A DNA stretch of 64,000 nucleotides, taken from positions 27,854,150 to 27,918,149 of the forward strand of contig CM051514.1 of the NCBI GenBank assembly GCA_028015205.1, in the 5' to 3' direction. Below, in pieces: positions 11,956 to 22,999 of this stretch (its first letter is position 1; each line of letters starts with the position of its first letter). The notes under the pieces were generated by a model, which had not been told where the DNA came from, did not search any database, and was given only the letters and a program-made list of their open reading frames with translations. This DNA comes from Mytilisepta virgata (taxonomy: Eukaryota; Mollusca; Bivalvia; Mytilida; Mytilidae). Made by a program: the position numbers and the translations under genes.

Positions 11956-12221
11956 AATCTAATTAAAAACCGATCTCTCATCGCTCCCGTTTTCTGATAT
12001 GTCGCGTGGGAGATCTAACGAAACCCGCTTTGGGGTCACATGTGAGTGAACTGGGACTTATTAATTTATAATGATAAGCAAATCAGTTGACTTCCTATCA
12101 ATTTCCGAACAGGACACACCTACGAGGTCACTCACATGTGATCTCAAAGCGGGTTTCGTTAGATCTCCCACGCGACATATCAGAAAACGGGAGCGATGAG
12201 AGATCGGTTTGAATTAGATTG
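11956..12221. mobile_element. MULE-like MITE with 10-bp target duplication
   Basis: 266 bp with terminal inverted repeats of about 95 bp (left 11956-12050, right 12127-12221) that start AATCTAATT and contain GATATGTCGCGTGGGAGATC. It is flanked by identical CTCATCCTCC (11946-11955 and 12222-12231). Long TIRs with 9-10 bp duplications are typical of Mutator-like elements. No coding capacity. Confidence 0.85.
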
Positions 12222-12231
12222 CTCATCCTCC

Positions 12232-13278
12232 CAAGTCAGGGTTTTGTATCCACGTTCGTTCGTACCAACCTCTGACAACATACATTCATATTTTACGGGT
12301 TCTAAGTGAATGATTTTCATTGGTTACTTCTCAAGGTCAAAAGAGAATCCATTTGCGTCATAGGTAGATTTTTTTAGGTCACACATCAGGCGGCGATATG
12401 TTCGACCCGCTAGATATGAATGAGTTTTGTCAGGGGTTTGTATTTTAATTTATTAGATTGAATCATTGACAGCACATGGACAAGTTCTGGGAACCTTGCA
12501 TTTCTTTTTCATTCGAAATTTTTTTTTTTATTATTATTTACCCTTTTTTGGGAGGGAGTCTGTAAATTTATATTTTTACAAAACTAACAAATTGGTCGGT
12601 AGAAATAATTTTGTGTTTTATAAGGTCCGATGTTTACCATGTTTAGCTCAGAAAATACACACAAATTCAGGTTTTTTTTAAATGAATTCCTTAAAATCAG
12701 TGACAAATTGATAGGCTTAATAAGTGTTTTCCAAGTAAAATCGATACAATAAATACTAAAACTTTCTTTTCTGTCACTTCTAAAAACATGGAGTCTATTT
12801 TTGGCTCCTTTTTGCTAGCTTTTAATTCTGAAATGAGAAATGTAACAACAGACGGTAAAAGACGCATAATTTTGCAAATATAGAAAGAAAGGAATAAAAA
12901 TTAAATGACTCGATCAGAAACCAAAGACTAATATTAATCATCATTAGACGATGTTTTAGAATACCGGCTTTGTAAAATAATTTATTTCAGAAAAAAGTAA
13001 AAGCTAAAAGAATAACTGAATGATTTTCTTGAAGCAAAATATTGTTTCTGTCACCATGGTTACTGAAGTTGCTATACATATGTCAGCGAACATTGTGTGT
13101 AATCATAAACGTTAAAACTGTGCTGACGTACTATATATATTTAATTTCTCGAATGGGTTGAATGTAAATATATATATAAAAATAATTTGTTAATTTCATC
13201 TAGATTATGATTTTTTGCTTCACATAAAGTATTGTAACTTTCAGAAAAAGAGGTCTTGACTTCTAATTTAATTTTTAG
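12232..13278. other. No gene recognised
   Basis: AT-rich intergenic sequence. Short ORFs only, with no splice-framed coding signal or repeat structure seen. Confidence 0.5.
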
Positions 13279-13400
13279 CTCCCCTGACCCAAAGGGTCAA
13301 TTGAGCCATTCTCATCACTTGTCGTCCGTCGTCCGTCGTCGTCCGTGTTCTGTTAAGGGAATACGATACAGTACCGAGGGGGGGGGGGGGGAGGGGGGTG
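13279..13400 (+). repeat. Fragment of AGCTC/GTCCGTC repeat family with poly-G
   Basis: Begins TTAGCTCCCCTGACC and contains the CGTCCGTCGTCCGTCG tract, as do the related copies near 25,238, 28,520-29,785 and 58,649-59,720. It ends in a run of about 14 G. Strongly diverged and truncated. Confidence 0.6.
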
Positions 13401-13483
13401 ATAATACCGTCCCCAAGAGATACACATTGTAGCGTCATAGCATCCTCCAAGAGAAACCTTTATATCATGCTTAAATTAAGAAA

Positions 13484-13710
13484 TAATTCATTGGTCCCAT
13501 GCTCTATGGTTATTTTAACATGGTTAGGCCTTATATTTGTTTATATTTTACACCGAGCGTTAGTGAGGTATAAACAAATATAAGGCCTAACCATGTCCCA
13601 TGCTCTATGGTTATTTTAACATGGTTAGGCTTTGTATTTGTTTATATTTTACACCTCACTATAAGGCCTAACCATGTTAAAATAACCATAGAGCATGGCA
13701 TCAATGAATT
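13484..13710. repeat. Foldback element, nested palindrome
   Basis: The outer arms are AATTCATTG...CCATGCTCTATGGTTATT and their reverse complement (left 13484-13533, right 13662-13710). The left half is duplicated inside (13593-13640), so one palindrome is embedded in another. Probably a MITE with an internal duplication. Confidence 0.7.
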
Positions 13711-14676
13711 ATTTCGATTCTAATATGACCATATGCATCATTTCTGTAATCGAAGCGAACCATATAAGGCGTCATATACGGGCAGCCATGTCGATTTTAA
13801 CAAGGCAAAAACTTTTACAGAAAAACTTAAAATGTCTTTAAACAAACAAAATAAAATCAGACTTACATTTTTGTGAGATTTTAAAGCAAATACCAGCGTT
13901 CCAGATCCTGTACAACGTACGATTTTCCGTTTTTGACTGTCGATCTGGCGTCATTTGAATGTATGGCGTTATACCTTGGATTGTGACGTCGCACTTTCAA
14001 TGGTCATACCATTTAACGTGACAGTTATCGTTGTTGTATTTCGAACTTTGCTTAATGTTTGCAAAGCGACATATGTAAGTTAGATTCAGTGAGATGGAAG
14101 AATATGACTTTGAAACTTTATTTTGTCAACAAAATACAACAGGTGTGATTTCATGTGTGCTTCACGCTTCACGTTAACAACGCATTGTACGCATGTGTCA
14201 ATAATAATTGTTCCATATAGAACACGGTTGTGTTTCTATAGCGAAAGCGGCACGTCATATTAGAATTTTGGGTTTTTCTCAAATACCTATTCAATAAACA
14301 CATGGACCCAAACTTTTTTTCTTTTGCAAACAGAAGCTCATTACTTAAAGTTAAGTATAGTAAAATTTAAGAAAATATCAGTGGGTTTTTTTTCTACATG
14401 CATATAAAGTTACCAAATTCTTATCAATATTCCTTATTTGACTTAAATTTGCATAATTTCCTAATTAGTCTATCAATCTTTTTCAACAGTTATTTATTAG
14501 AAGACAATGTCTATGTAATTGGGAATATTTTACAAAAGACATAGTGGCGTTATCTTTTTTCGTTAATAAGTTAGAGACTTTTTTGTGACACTCTTGAAAA
14601 ATGAAAAATTTAGGGTTTTGGTTCAAATATACCAAAATCAGTGTAGATTCTCATAAAAACTAAGTCATGAAGGTAT
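13711..14676. other. No gene recognised
   Basis: AT-rich. On the minus strand an ATG at about 13,957 gives roughly 30 open codons ending at a good GTAAGT donor at 13,861-13,866 (phase 1), but with no signal peptide or recognisable domain. Confidence 0.45.
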
Positions 14677-15386
14677 TTACCAAGGTATGATAGTGCATTT
14701 ATTATTGAATAAATGAATAAGTTTATTTGAGGAGCTTTTCTTAGTACACAGAATATCAAGTTTACAAAAATTTAAATGGACTTTTTCAGTACATGATTTA
14801 TCAATGAAATGTTGTCGATCAAAATCTTTGTGGATTTTTTCTGCTCTCTGTTTTGCCTTATATTGCGAAATGTTGTGATCCATAATACAAACTTCTAAAT
14901 TAAATGTGAGGATAGGCTTTACGAGTGTATCAAAAAGATTTATGGAAACGCTTATGGGCAGATCAGCTAATGACATTGTATATAAGATTTTAGTGAAAAA
15001 ATAACTTTTCTTGCTATTTTTGCTAAATCCTATATGCTTCTTGTTAGATTTCCATTACTTTTTAGCACAGAGCCTAAAAAACTTATATTCTTTGACATTT
15101 CTTAATTTTTCATTTTTGTACAACATTTGGTTATTTTTTTTTTTTAGGAAACTACATTTTGTTGAAAAATCATTGTTTTTGTCTTTTTAATATTAAGGGT
15201 TAGCTGCCAATTATCACAGAACTTTGAAAGTTGATTTAGACTATTCCGAAGACCCTCTTTAGATTCAGAGAGAACGAGGATGTCATCAGCGAATAGAAAA
15301 CTTCCTATTCTTGAATTTATTAAATTTAAAATTAAGAGGACAGTTAAGGGGTTGCTAAACGCGTGTCCAAAAGCGCCTGTATACAA
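14677..15386 (-). pseudogene. LINE reverse-transcriptase fragment, degenerate
   Basis: Two minus-strand reading pieces of one RT. 15386-15144 holds the catalytic FADDILVLSES motif and LNIKKTKTMIF (RT motifs 5-7). 14976-14677 continues with LFDTLVKPILT, the usual post-RT segment of CR1/L2-like LINEs. A frameshift separates them and both ends are missing. Non-functional remnant. Confidence 0.85.
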
Positions 15387-15494
15387 ATAGGAATCGTTTA
15401 TTTGTATTTTTAAAAAAAAACATTCTGATTTTCTGTTGTTCGTTTTAGTGTAATATGCCCCCCCCCTCCCCCCCCTAAAAAAAACCAGCGTGGA

Positions 15495-15690
15495 CAGGTT
15501 TTATTATTACCTCCCCTATACATAAAAAATAATTTTATTTATTTTATCAATTAGAAGTAGTCATTATTCATTGTATATCAGATTAAAATGTACACAAAGA
15601 AAAAGACTATATTTTGTTATTACCTCCCACATAAATAATTTTTTTTATTTTATTTATTTGATTAATTAGAAGTAGTCATTATGATTCGTT
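15495..15690. repeat. R-module partial units
   Basis: Two partial tandem units starting TTATTACCTCCC at about 15,503 and 15,618, the same module as the full copy at 16,534-16,816. The second is interrupted by the poly-C element. Confidence 0.6.
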
Positions 15691-15698
15691 TTTCAATT

Positions 15699-16464
15699 GG
15701 GACTTATCATTATTTACCTGGGAGGGGGGTTGGTCATTTTGAAATCAAACATATAAAATTTTCTTGATACCCCTATGATATTTCAATATTTTTTAACCCC
15801 CCCCCCCCTTAAAAACATTAAAAAAAAATGTGATCCCCCCCCTCTATTAAACATGCCAAAATTTTAACATGCAAAATACTTACCTTTGACGTACATGATA
15901 TGTAGGATATGCTTGATGATTCAAAAGTTCTCAAAAGTTTCATGAGATGTTAAAGAATTCTTACAATAAAAAATTCAAGTCATCAATTCCAAAACTTAAT
16001 ACTTTGGAAAAGTCGGATCAAAATCAAGCAGAATCAGGCACAGCTCTTGAAATTCAAGATATAGATAAGGAAATTGAATCGTCAGGAGATGAGTCGGACC
16101 CATTTGATTTAATAACTGTAAAGGTTTTAGGTCCTGATGGTTATGTTGATGTGTGAACTTGATTTTACCATTGACATATAAAATACATATATACATTATT
16201 GTACATGTATGTGACAATGAAATAAAATGTTTAATGGTGGTAAAATATTTTTTCATTTGACTGGTGTAATGCTCTGCTTTACTAAAAATGTTGACCCCCC
16301 CCCCCTTGAAATCCATGTGCAAAATAAATGATCCCCCCCCCCCCCCCTCTTTGAATTTATAAAAAAATCTGAACCCCCTTTTCCACTTACAGAAAAAAAC
16401 TTGATCCCCCTGCATTTTGACCAGCCCCCCCCCCCCCCACTCCCAGGTAAAAATGATAAGTCCC
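15699..16464. mobile_element. TIR element with poly-C tracts
   Basis: 766 bp between inverted ends GGGACTTATCATTATTTACC (15699) and its complement (ends at 16464), with further inverted match through a G-run/TTGGTCA...TTTTG. It interrupts an R-module unit. It contains at least five C-runs of 8-15 nt on the plus strand. The 69-codon ORF 15947-16156 is inside. No clear target duplication. Confidence 0.65.
15947..16156 (+). CDS. Small acidic ORF inside the poly-C element
   Basis: 69 codons with an acidic centre (DIDKEIESSGDESDPFDL) and the end ITVKVLGPDGYVDV before a TGA. The composition looks protein-like. It could be the C-terminal exon of a transposon protein. No family recognised, and no second copy in the window. 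Confidence 0.35.
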   Translation: MLKNSYNKKFKSSIPKLNTLEKSDQNQAESGTALEIQDIDKEIESSGDESDPFDLITVKVLGPDGYVDV

Positions 16465-16533
16465 TTAGTCCCTTATTTAAATGTATATAATATCAGATTA
16501 AAATGTAAACAAAGAAAAAGACTATATTTTATT

Positions 16534-16816
16534 ATTACCTCCCCTATATATAAAAATTAATTTTATTTATTTAATTAATTATAAATAGTCATTATTCATT
16601 TTATTTTAATGTATATATCAAATTAAAATGTACGCAAAGAACAAGACTCTTAACGTTACTGTCGCAATTGTAATCGATATATATTTGCAGTAGTTTATAA
16701 TAATGTTACTTTATCGTAATAAAATATTTTTATAGTATTAGAATGTTCTTCGTCTACCCATCTGAAAGTCAATCAAGCATGAAGTATTTGGAAATGCAGC
16801 CGATAGGCTGACTGAA
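16534..16816. repeat. R module, copy 1
   Basis: Starts TTATTACCTCCCC and ends in the conserved core AGTCAATCAAGCATGAAG ... GCAGCCGATAGGCTGACTG. The same module recurs at about 24,446, 29,856, 31,048, 32,599 (partial), 33,611, 35,590, 36,298, 38,341, 43,411 and 45,110. Confidence 0.8.
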
Positions 16817-17071
16817 AAACATGTCATAATTAGATGAATTTAAATCAGTTATGATAAAGAGGTATATAGTGTCATTTTAGTATGTTAATATAACCCATTT
16901 GGGTTTGTGTTTTGTTTTTCAACAGAGTTTATCTTGCCTTCAGCACAGGCGCTTGGGTACAGGTTGGTATATTGAAATTATGTATATTTGTGTAATAAAA
17001 TCTTTATTTCTTGATATGACAACATATGATACCATAATACGCATGTCCGACCTAGTTTTTAGTCATTTTAA

Positions 17072-18353
17072 CATGTCTGATACAATCCCTTGTTTGTGTA
17101 TCAATATAGATACACAAACAAGGGATTGTATCAAACATGTTAAAATGACTAAAAACTAGGTACACAAACAAGGGATTGTATCAAACATGTTAAAAGCATA
17201 TAATAGAATTAATATTTTAAGAAAGGTTCGTTTTGTCTTGGACAGATTTGCCCTTGAGAAAATGTACTTTTCATATATTCGTCCTATCTTAGAGTATGGG
17301 GATGTCATTTGGGATAACAACATACAATATTTATCAAATAAGCTAGAAAATGTTCAGATAGAAGCGATGCGAATTGTTACGGGTGGGACAAAATTAACAT
17401 CTATACAAAAACTTTATAACGAAACGGGTTGGGAAAAACTTTCAGATAGGAGAGAACAACACAAACTAATTCTATGTTATAAGATGATTAATAAGGAAAC
17501 ACCTGAGTATTTGCAGAATCTTATTCCAAATCCAGTAGCTTCTATCCATGGTCATTTTACCCGTCAATCTAGTAATATTTTGGAAATTCGTACGAAAACA
17601 AATTTTTACTCCGAATATTTTTTACCGTCTACTATTAGATCTTGGAATAAACTGCCACAAGATATACGTAACTCTAAATCTTTGAACGTATTTAAAAATA
17701 ACATTAAAGCGCGTGGTATAGCTTGTCCTAGGCATTACTATGCGGGATCCAGAATTGGTCAGATTTTACATACACGGTTGCGTATGAACAGTAGTTCCCT
17801 TAATGAACACCTGTTTTTACGTAATTTGATTAATTCACCAAATTGTTTATGTGGTCATGTTGAGTCAACTAGGCATTATCTACTGCATTGTTCCAGATAT
17901 AATCAGTTACGCAATGAAACTATCTTTAGTATGAATTTTAATATTCCTATCACCATAAATGTTCTTTTATTTGGTTCAGAGGATCTCACTCAGGAAGATA
18001 ATATGAATATTTTCAAGACTGTTCAAATGTTTATTTTGAAAAGTAAAAGATTTTTAGAAGGTACTTAATTGTTTGTAAAATAACTGCATTTCATTAGCTT
18101 TCTATCTTTTTTCAACATTTTTCTATTTCTTATTTTTCCATCATAGTGTACAATCTTCACGTAGTATGTAAGACATGTATATTTCAATCGTCGATTATTC
18201 CAAGGAAACGGATTAATATAAGCTATGTTTAGCTTGTTTCCGAATCCTTTTCTTGTATTATGATGTTTGTATATGTTCACAATTTGTTGAATTGAATAAA
18301 AATATGTTTAAATTAAAATGACTAAAAACTAGGAAGGGATTGTATCAAACATG
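17072..18353 (+). mobile_element. Insertion in the left TIR, flanked by TTAA
   Basis: 1,282 bp with inverted ends CATGTCTGATACAATCCCTT / AAGGGATTGTATCAAACATG and TTAA on both sides (17068-17071, 18354-18357). The intact right TIR has one TTAA at this place. Inside are a 66-bp palindrome (17072-17138) and a LINE 3' fragment (17160-18311) flanked by a 21-bp direct repeat beginning TTAAAATGAC and ending CTAGG. The end sequence also occurs inside the LINE reading frame, so a rearranged LINE insertion is possible. Confidence 0.7.
17187..18068 (+). CDS. LINE ORF2 C-terminal part, 293 codons
   Basis: The open frame carries the post-RT segment (RINILRKVRFVLDRFALEKM, then YIRPILEYGDVIWDN), typical of mollusc CR1/Jockey-like non-LTR elements, and the C-terminal zinc motif CLCGHVESTRHYLLHC. 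The RT catalytic core and endonuclease are absent: a 5'-truncated copy. The start Met is arbitrary. An A-rich 3' tail follows (about 18,290-18,311). The frame has no stop, so the insertion is fairly recent. Confidence 0.88.
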   Translation: MLKAYNRINILRKVRFVLDRFALEKMYFSYIRPILEYGDVIWDNNIQYLSNKLENVQIEAMRIVTGGTKLTSIQKLYNETGWEKLSDRREQHKLILCYKMINKETPEYLQNLIPNPVASIHGHFTRQSSNILEIRTKTNFYSEYFLPSTIRSWNKLPQDIRNSKSLNVFKNNIKARGIACPRHYYAGSRIGQILHTRLRMNSSSLNEHLFLRNLINSPNCLCGHVESTRHYLLHCSRYNQLRNETIFSMNFNIPITINVLLFGSEDLTQEDNMNIFKTVQMFILKSKRFLEGT

Positions 18354-20429
18354 TTAAAGTGGAACTAAAACGCTTATAGCAAGTTATTTTCATTTTATAG
18401 TACTAAATAAACTTATAAAAACGCAAAAAACCCGATGAAATTTGGTCAAGTAATAACAGAGAAAATAGCGAGTGAAGTTGGATTATTTTTACCTGTGGGA
18501 AATCCAATCAACGCTATTTCCGGAAACAGCGTTTCCTCGCTGAGTGACCCGGATTGACGGGAAATGACGTACAGTGCGGGCTACTCTTGAACTTGTTAAC
18601 ATTGACCAGAAGGAATATATTATGGATGGAGACAGCAATGCTAGTGATTTATAATAGTATAGCCAATAAATTTCAATAAATGCCCCCATATACATATATA
18701 TAAAAAGAATGAAAGTGAAAGATATTTTGAAAGGTGTGTATAACATAAATACAAATGGAAGACCATCTTATAGGAATAAAAAACAAACACTATTTTTTTT
18801 AACAAGCAAATATAAGACACGATATTAATTGATAGTTTTAAAACAGATGTTTTACAAATAGTGATATAAGTTACTGAATAGTAATATAGATTTTGATGTA
18901 GAATTGTAATGTGTTTTTTTTTTATTGAATCGACAGATTCATAAAATTTCAGAATTTTCTTATAAAAATATAATAAATTTCTTAGTTTAATTAGAGACAT
19001 ATACGTAGAGAGGGATAAGTAATTTCTTACAATCCTTGTTGTAATAATAAAAATATGTAGAGAATCATTGGAGAAACTGCACTGTACACCTAAAACTTTA
19101 ATAAAAGATTTTGATGGATTTTAATAAAAAAAAATTATTCAACTTATAAAATAATTCCCACATTTGTAGAGTTATAATTTGGTTAATATTGGTTATGGGA
19201 CTTTATGCTCTTTGTGTAATTTGAATTATAATACCAGTCAAAACTGGTTTTCATAACACCTTTCTAATGACTTTGTTACCGGTATATTGATTTACTCCAC
19301 AGGTGGTAGGTGCATGGCCAAATTGTTATTTACCTGATTGGAGGGATTAAAACTTTTGTTTGATCTTTATTACTAGATAACAGGATGTTAATTAATAGGT
19401 GCTAAAACTTTAACTGTTTTAATTACCAGGATTAAAGGTGATAAATATCCATCCACATGTTTACTAATTTGTTTTATATCATGAACTAGTTTTAATTTTC
19501 ACAGGTGTTTAATACTATTTAGGGGGAAATTAAAATTTCTTGCACGATTGGAAGTGTCATATATATATATTTTTTTTATAAATAATGAATAAATAAATAC
19601 ATATTCTTTTAATAAATAATTAGACATTCAAACTTTGCTTTAGCTTTACATTGCTAATGAAATAGAATGTCTTTAAAAAAAGCTACATTTTTACCCAAAT
19701 TATTTTATGATCATGAACATGTTATATAAATAGAGAGGTAGTTATATCATGGAAGTACATGTATTGTTCTATATTGTATTATTTTACCATAGTCAGCAGA
19801 CTCTTAATATTTGAAATTATTATGGTTACAAATGTATAACTTTTATGCTCATAGAAAGAGAAAAAATTCAGAGGGACATGGGACCAGAATAACTTTTTAT
19901 GGAGCTACACATTTCGCTATAATAGCCTCTTATTGTACTACAACTTATGTTAGCTTGTTGGCTAAATCTTTTCAAAGTCATGCCTGTCAAGGCTCTGCAT
20001 TTGATATAAGCGGCCTTACATGTACCTTCTACTTACTCCATTAATAATATTTTTAAATAGCCCTATGTTCAGGATGTTGGTAACTGTGGTGGTTTGAAAA
20101 GAAGGGGTGTAAATCAAACACAGTAACTCTAAAAATACCCTTTAATATACCCTATGTATGATGTAAAGGTACAATATAGTTATACATAAAAAATTTTGAT
20201 TCAACAGGAGAGGCTGCATAGGCTTAATGTAGGCTTATTCTCACAATGACATTATGATAATGCATTCATTTTCAAACATGTACATATATACACATAAATT
20301 TGATGTATATATAAAGACATATGCATGGTATATAAAAACAAATAAGATCAGACATGTTAGAATTATTTTTCCAAAAGTATTTTGGTGCAGACCGTCACTA
20401 TACCATGTATACTGGTCATGCTGGTTGGG

Positions 20430-20708
20430 ATAAATGCTTGGCACTGAACCTGGCAATAGTCTCTTGCCGTTATGAGCAGATAAACCAAATAACTCCTTGA
20501 ATCTCAACCTGTCAACCTCATAGCATTCTTCTGAGAAGTGTTATGAACATATGGCTGAGTGTTTAGTTGGCACAGTAAAATCCACACGGGTTAGTTTTAC
20601 AAAACGAACCCACAAGTTACGTTGTCGGTCATCTTTTGGAAAAGCGTGTTGAGTATGTCCCGTTTTTGCAGAGTTGCTGCATCCCGCAACTGCACAATTC
20701 CTTCCCAT
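20430..20708 (-). pseudogene. THAP domain with in-frame stop
   Basis: From ATG at 20708: GRNCAVAGCSNS (C-x4-C), HAFPKDDRQRNLWVRFVKLT, then ICS-stop-HF (C-x2-H), FSEECY and LLPGSVPSIYP. All four C2CH zinc ligands and the AVPTIF-like box are present. TAA at 20541-20543 replaces one residue between the third ligand and the histidine. The reading continues past 20430 without a recognisable transposase domain. Confidence 0.88.
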
Positions 20709-21640
20709 TGTTGAATTGTAGATTTAAATTAAGTACAATGTTTCATCAAACAAGTGTCGGTGAATATATAAGAAGCACTGCCAATCGATAGTTGTCACCA
20801 ATAACGTATAAACAATCAACTGAATCTGCTTTCACTTTGCAAATGACCTGTACCTATTTATGTACAAGATCTGAACCGCACAGTACGTCACTTCCGGCGA
20901 CTAGTAATATTCGAGTTTTTTAACAAATCGTTCAGGTGTGCAAATGACGATCGGCCAGTATTTTGCTAATATCTGGAAAACTAAGTTACCGAATTTCATC
21001 GGGTTTTTTGCGTTTTTATACGTTTTTTTAGTACTATAAAATGAAAATAACTTTCTATAAGCGTTTTAGTTCCACTTTAAAATGACTAAAAACTAGGTCG
21101 GACATGCGTATTATGGTATCATATGTTGTCAAATCAAGAAATAAAGATTTTATTACACAAATATACATAATTTCAATATACCAACCTGTACCCAAGCGCC
21201 TGTGGCCTTCAGTGATAACATCTGTACTTATAATATTTCTTTTAGTATACATCTCAATGATGTCTATTTTAAGAAAGTGAGTTTCTACCTCAAATAAACA
21301 ACAAACAGACAGAACCCGGACAAAAAACATTACACAAAAAAGCAGAATTACACAAAAATTAAAACAACAGATAGTCTGGCTTGGTTCATTACTTGAATAC
21401 ATTTCAATTTTCCGTTCAAAATTTGACAAAATTTAGCAGAAATGTCTAAGGCTCTTCCTTTTGATGCAGAGGTAACCCTTAGCTGAGTTTGGATTCCTGT
21501 TTGTTTTAATTGTTTGCAGTTTTGATGGTTGTCTTTATTAATTCATCATTATATCTTTAACCGGATTTCCACGCTGTGATCTCGAGCAATGCTGATGAGT
21601 TGTCAGTCAACGAAATGGCCATACAGTATTTTGCGATATA

Positions 21641-22995
21641 TCTATAATACTAAATTTACGAATTAGCCGCATAGGCGCCAAAATGCGTGGTTTAAAATAA
21701 ACGATGTATGGTTCAGATTATAAAGGTTATTATCGGATTTGACAATCTGCATTTATAAATTTAAACTGCAGTTTTATTTATGTGCAGATGGAATTTTTAT
21801 GCACTTTTCCGATATGAATTCTCCCAACATATCCTTTAGAAGGTTCTCGAATGCACCATTTTAACACATTGATTTAAATAAATAAGTATGCACATATTTT
21901 AAATGTCTTTCTGTTTCAAATTACGGAAAAAGAATAAAACAAATTAAAAACATTCTCCTTCGAGTGGGATGTTTCCGCTTCATGGATTGTTTTTCTACAA
22001 TAACCAATTTCTCCTAACTGTAAAGGTTATGAACTTTGAAGATTATGAAGAAGTAAGGTAAAGTTCAGAGGAATTCTTAACTGTTTTTTGGATTGCTCGG
22101 ATGTTTACCTTGCACAAAGTGATAAAACCAACCATTAACTATTTTCACATTATTTGTTATTTGACCTGTCTAAATATATCTCTACCATACAATTCTCTGT
22201 AAGCCCTAGATAAAAATATTTTTAACAAATGGTCATCTTTATCATTAACGGCGAAATTTATCTCGGACATCTTTGATAAATATAAACGTAGACAGCACAC
22301 GCAGCCACACACTTAAAATGCTTTTATCGTCTGATTATTGGATATATTTGTGAATTAAGCCTCACTTGCGATGCCCATGATGGCAATGGAACAATTGGAA
22401 CAATTATTTTCCAAAAATTTGCTCTACCAAACTCACGGCATCTTTTGAAAAATTCATCCGCCACTAAGGAAATGTTTACTTTCATATTTATTCTGAAGGA
22501 AAAAGGTAATGCACTATGAAATGTGTATTAAATGAACTTTTCATCAAGTTCCAGTTCAGAATTAATTTTAACAATAAAAATATTGACAATTTACGTGGTT
22601 GTGTTTTCGTCATAGATTTTGACTTTGATGGAACCTTAAGGTCCATTTTGGTAATTCTACGTGGCATACAGTCTACTTCATCAGTGGATACATCTTCGGT
22701 AGTAACGAACAGCCGCATATGACAATTGGGTCGCGTTGACCTACATTTCACGCTTCATTGACTTTGGTTAAAGTTTGCATTAACATCCATTTCTGGAATA
22801 CTACATCATATATATAGACATGAAACTATCAGTTGATACCACCTACTTGACAATAAAGTTTATGGGAAGCCAACCACAACATCCATATTGAGTTCCTGTT
22901 CCATAAATAACATGGCCGCAACAACTTTTTATAGTCAATATGGCCACCATAAAAAAATGGTTATTTTCCCGCGCCCGCGCGGGTTCAATGTCTAG
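21641..22995 (+). mobile_element. Non-autonomous Helitron, copy 2
   Basis: 1,355 bp, the same start (TCTATAATAC) and end (hairpin CCCGCGC-CC-GCGCGGG at 22975-22990 region, then TTCAATGT and CTAG) as copy 1, with A before and T after. Similarity to copy 1 extends over the whole length with small indels. It lies 436 bp right of the P-like element. Confidence 0.85.
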
Positions 22996-22999
22996 TTTT

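Larger units (their letters stand above)
16944..21204 (-). mobile_element. P-like DNA transposon with THAP ORF, nested insertion
   Basis: 4,261 bp flanked by identical 8-bp GCCTTCAG (16936-16943 and 21205-21212). The termini are CACAGGCGCTTGGGTACAGG. The right TIR is continuous (20988-21204, 217 bp). The left TIR is the same sequence split by an insertion: 16944-17071, then 18358-18446. The outer 128 bp differ by one base. A THAP-domain ORF lies on the minus strand at the right end. An 8-bp duplication, long TIRs and a THAP domain fit the P superfamily; the transposase catalytic part is not recognisable, so this is a decayed or deleted copy. Confidence 0.85.

Noticed and set aside
18358..21076. 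A Kolobok/piggyBac-type element defined by TTAA at 18,354 and 21,077
   Set aside because: TTAA at 21,077 is part of the continuous right TIR; the complete unit is 16,944-21,204 with an 8-bp duplication. The TTAA pair belongs to the nested insertion at 17,072-18,353.
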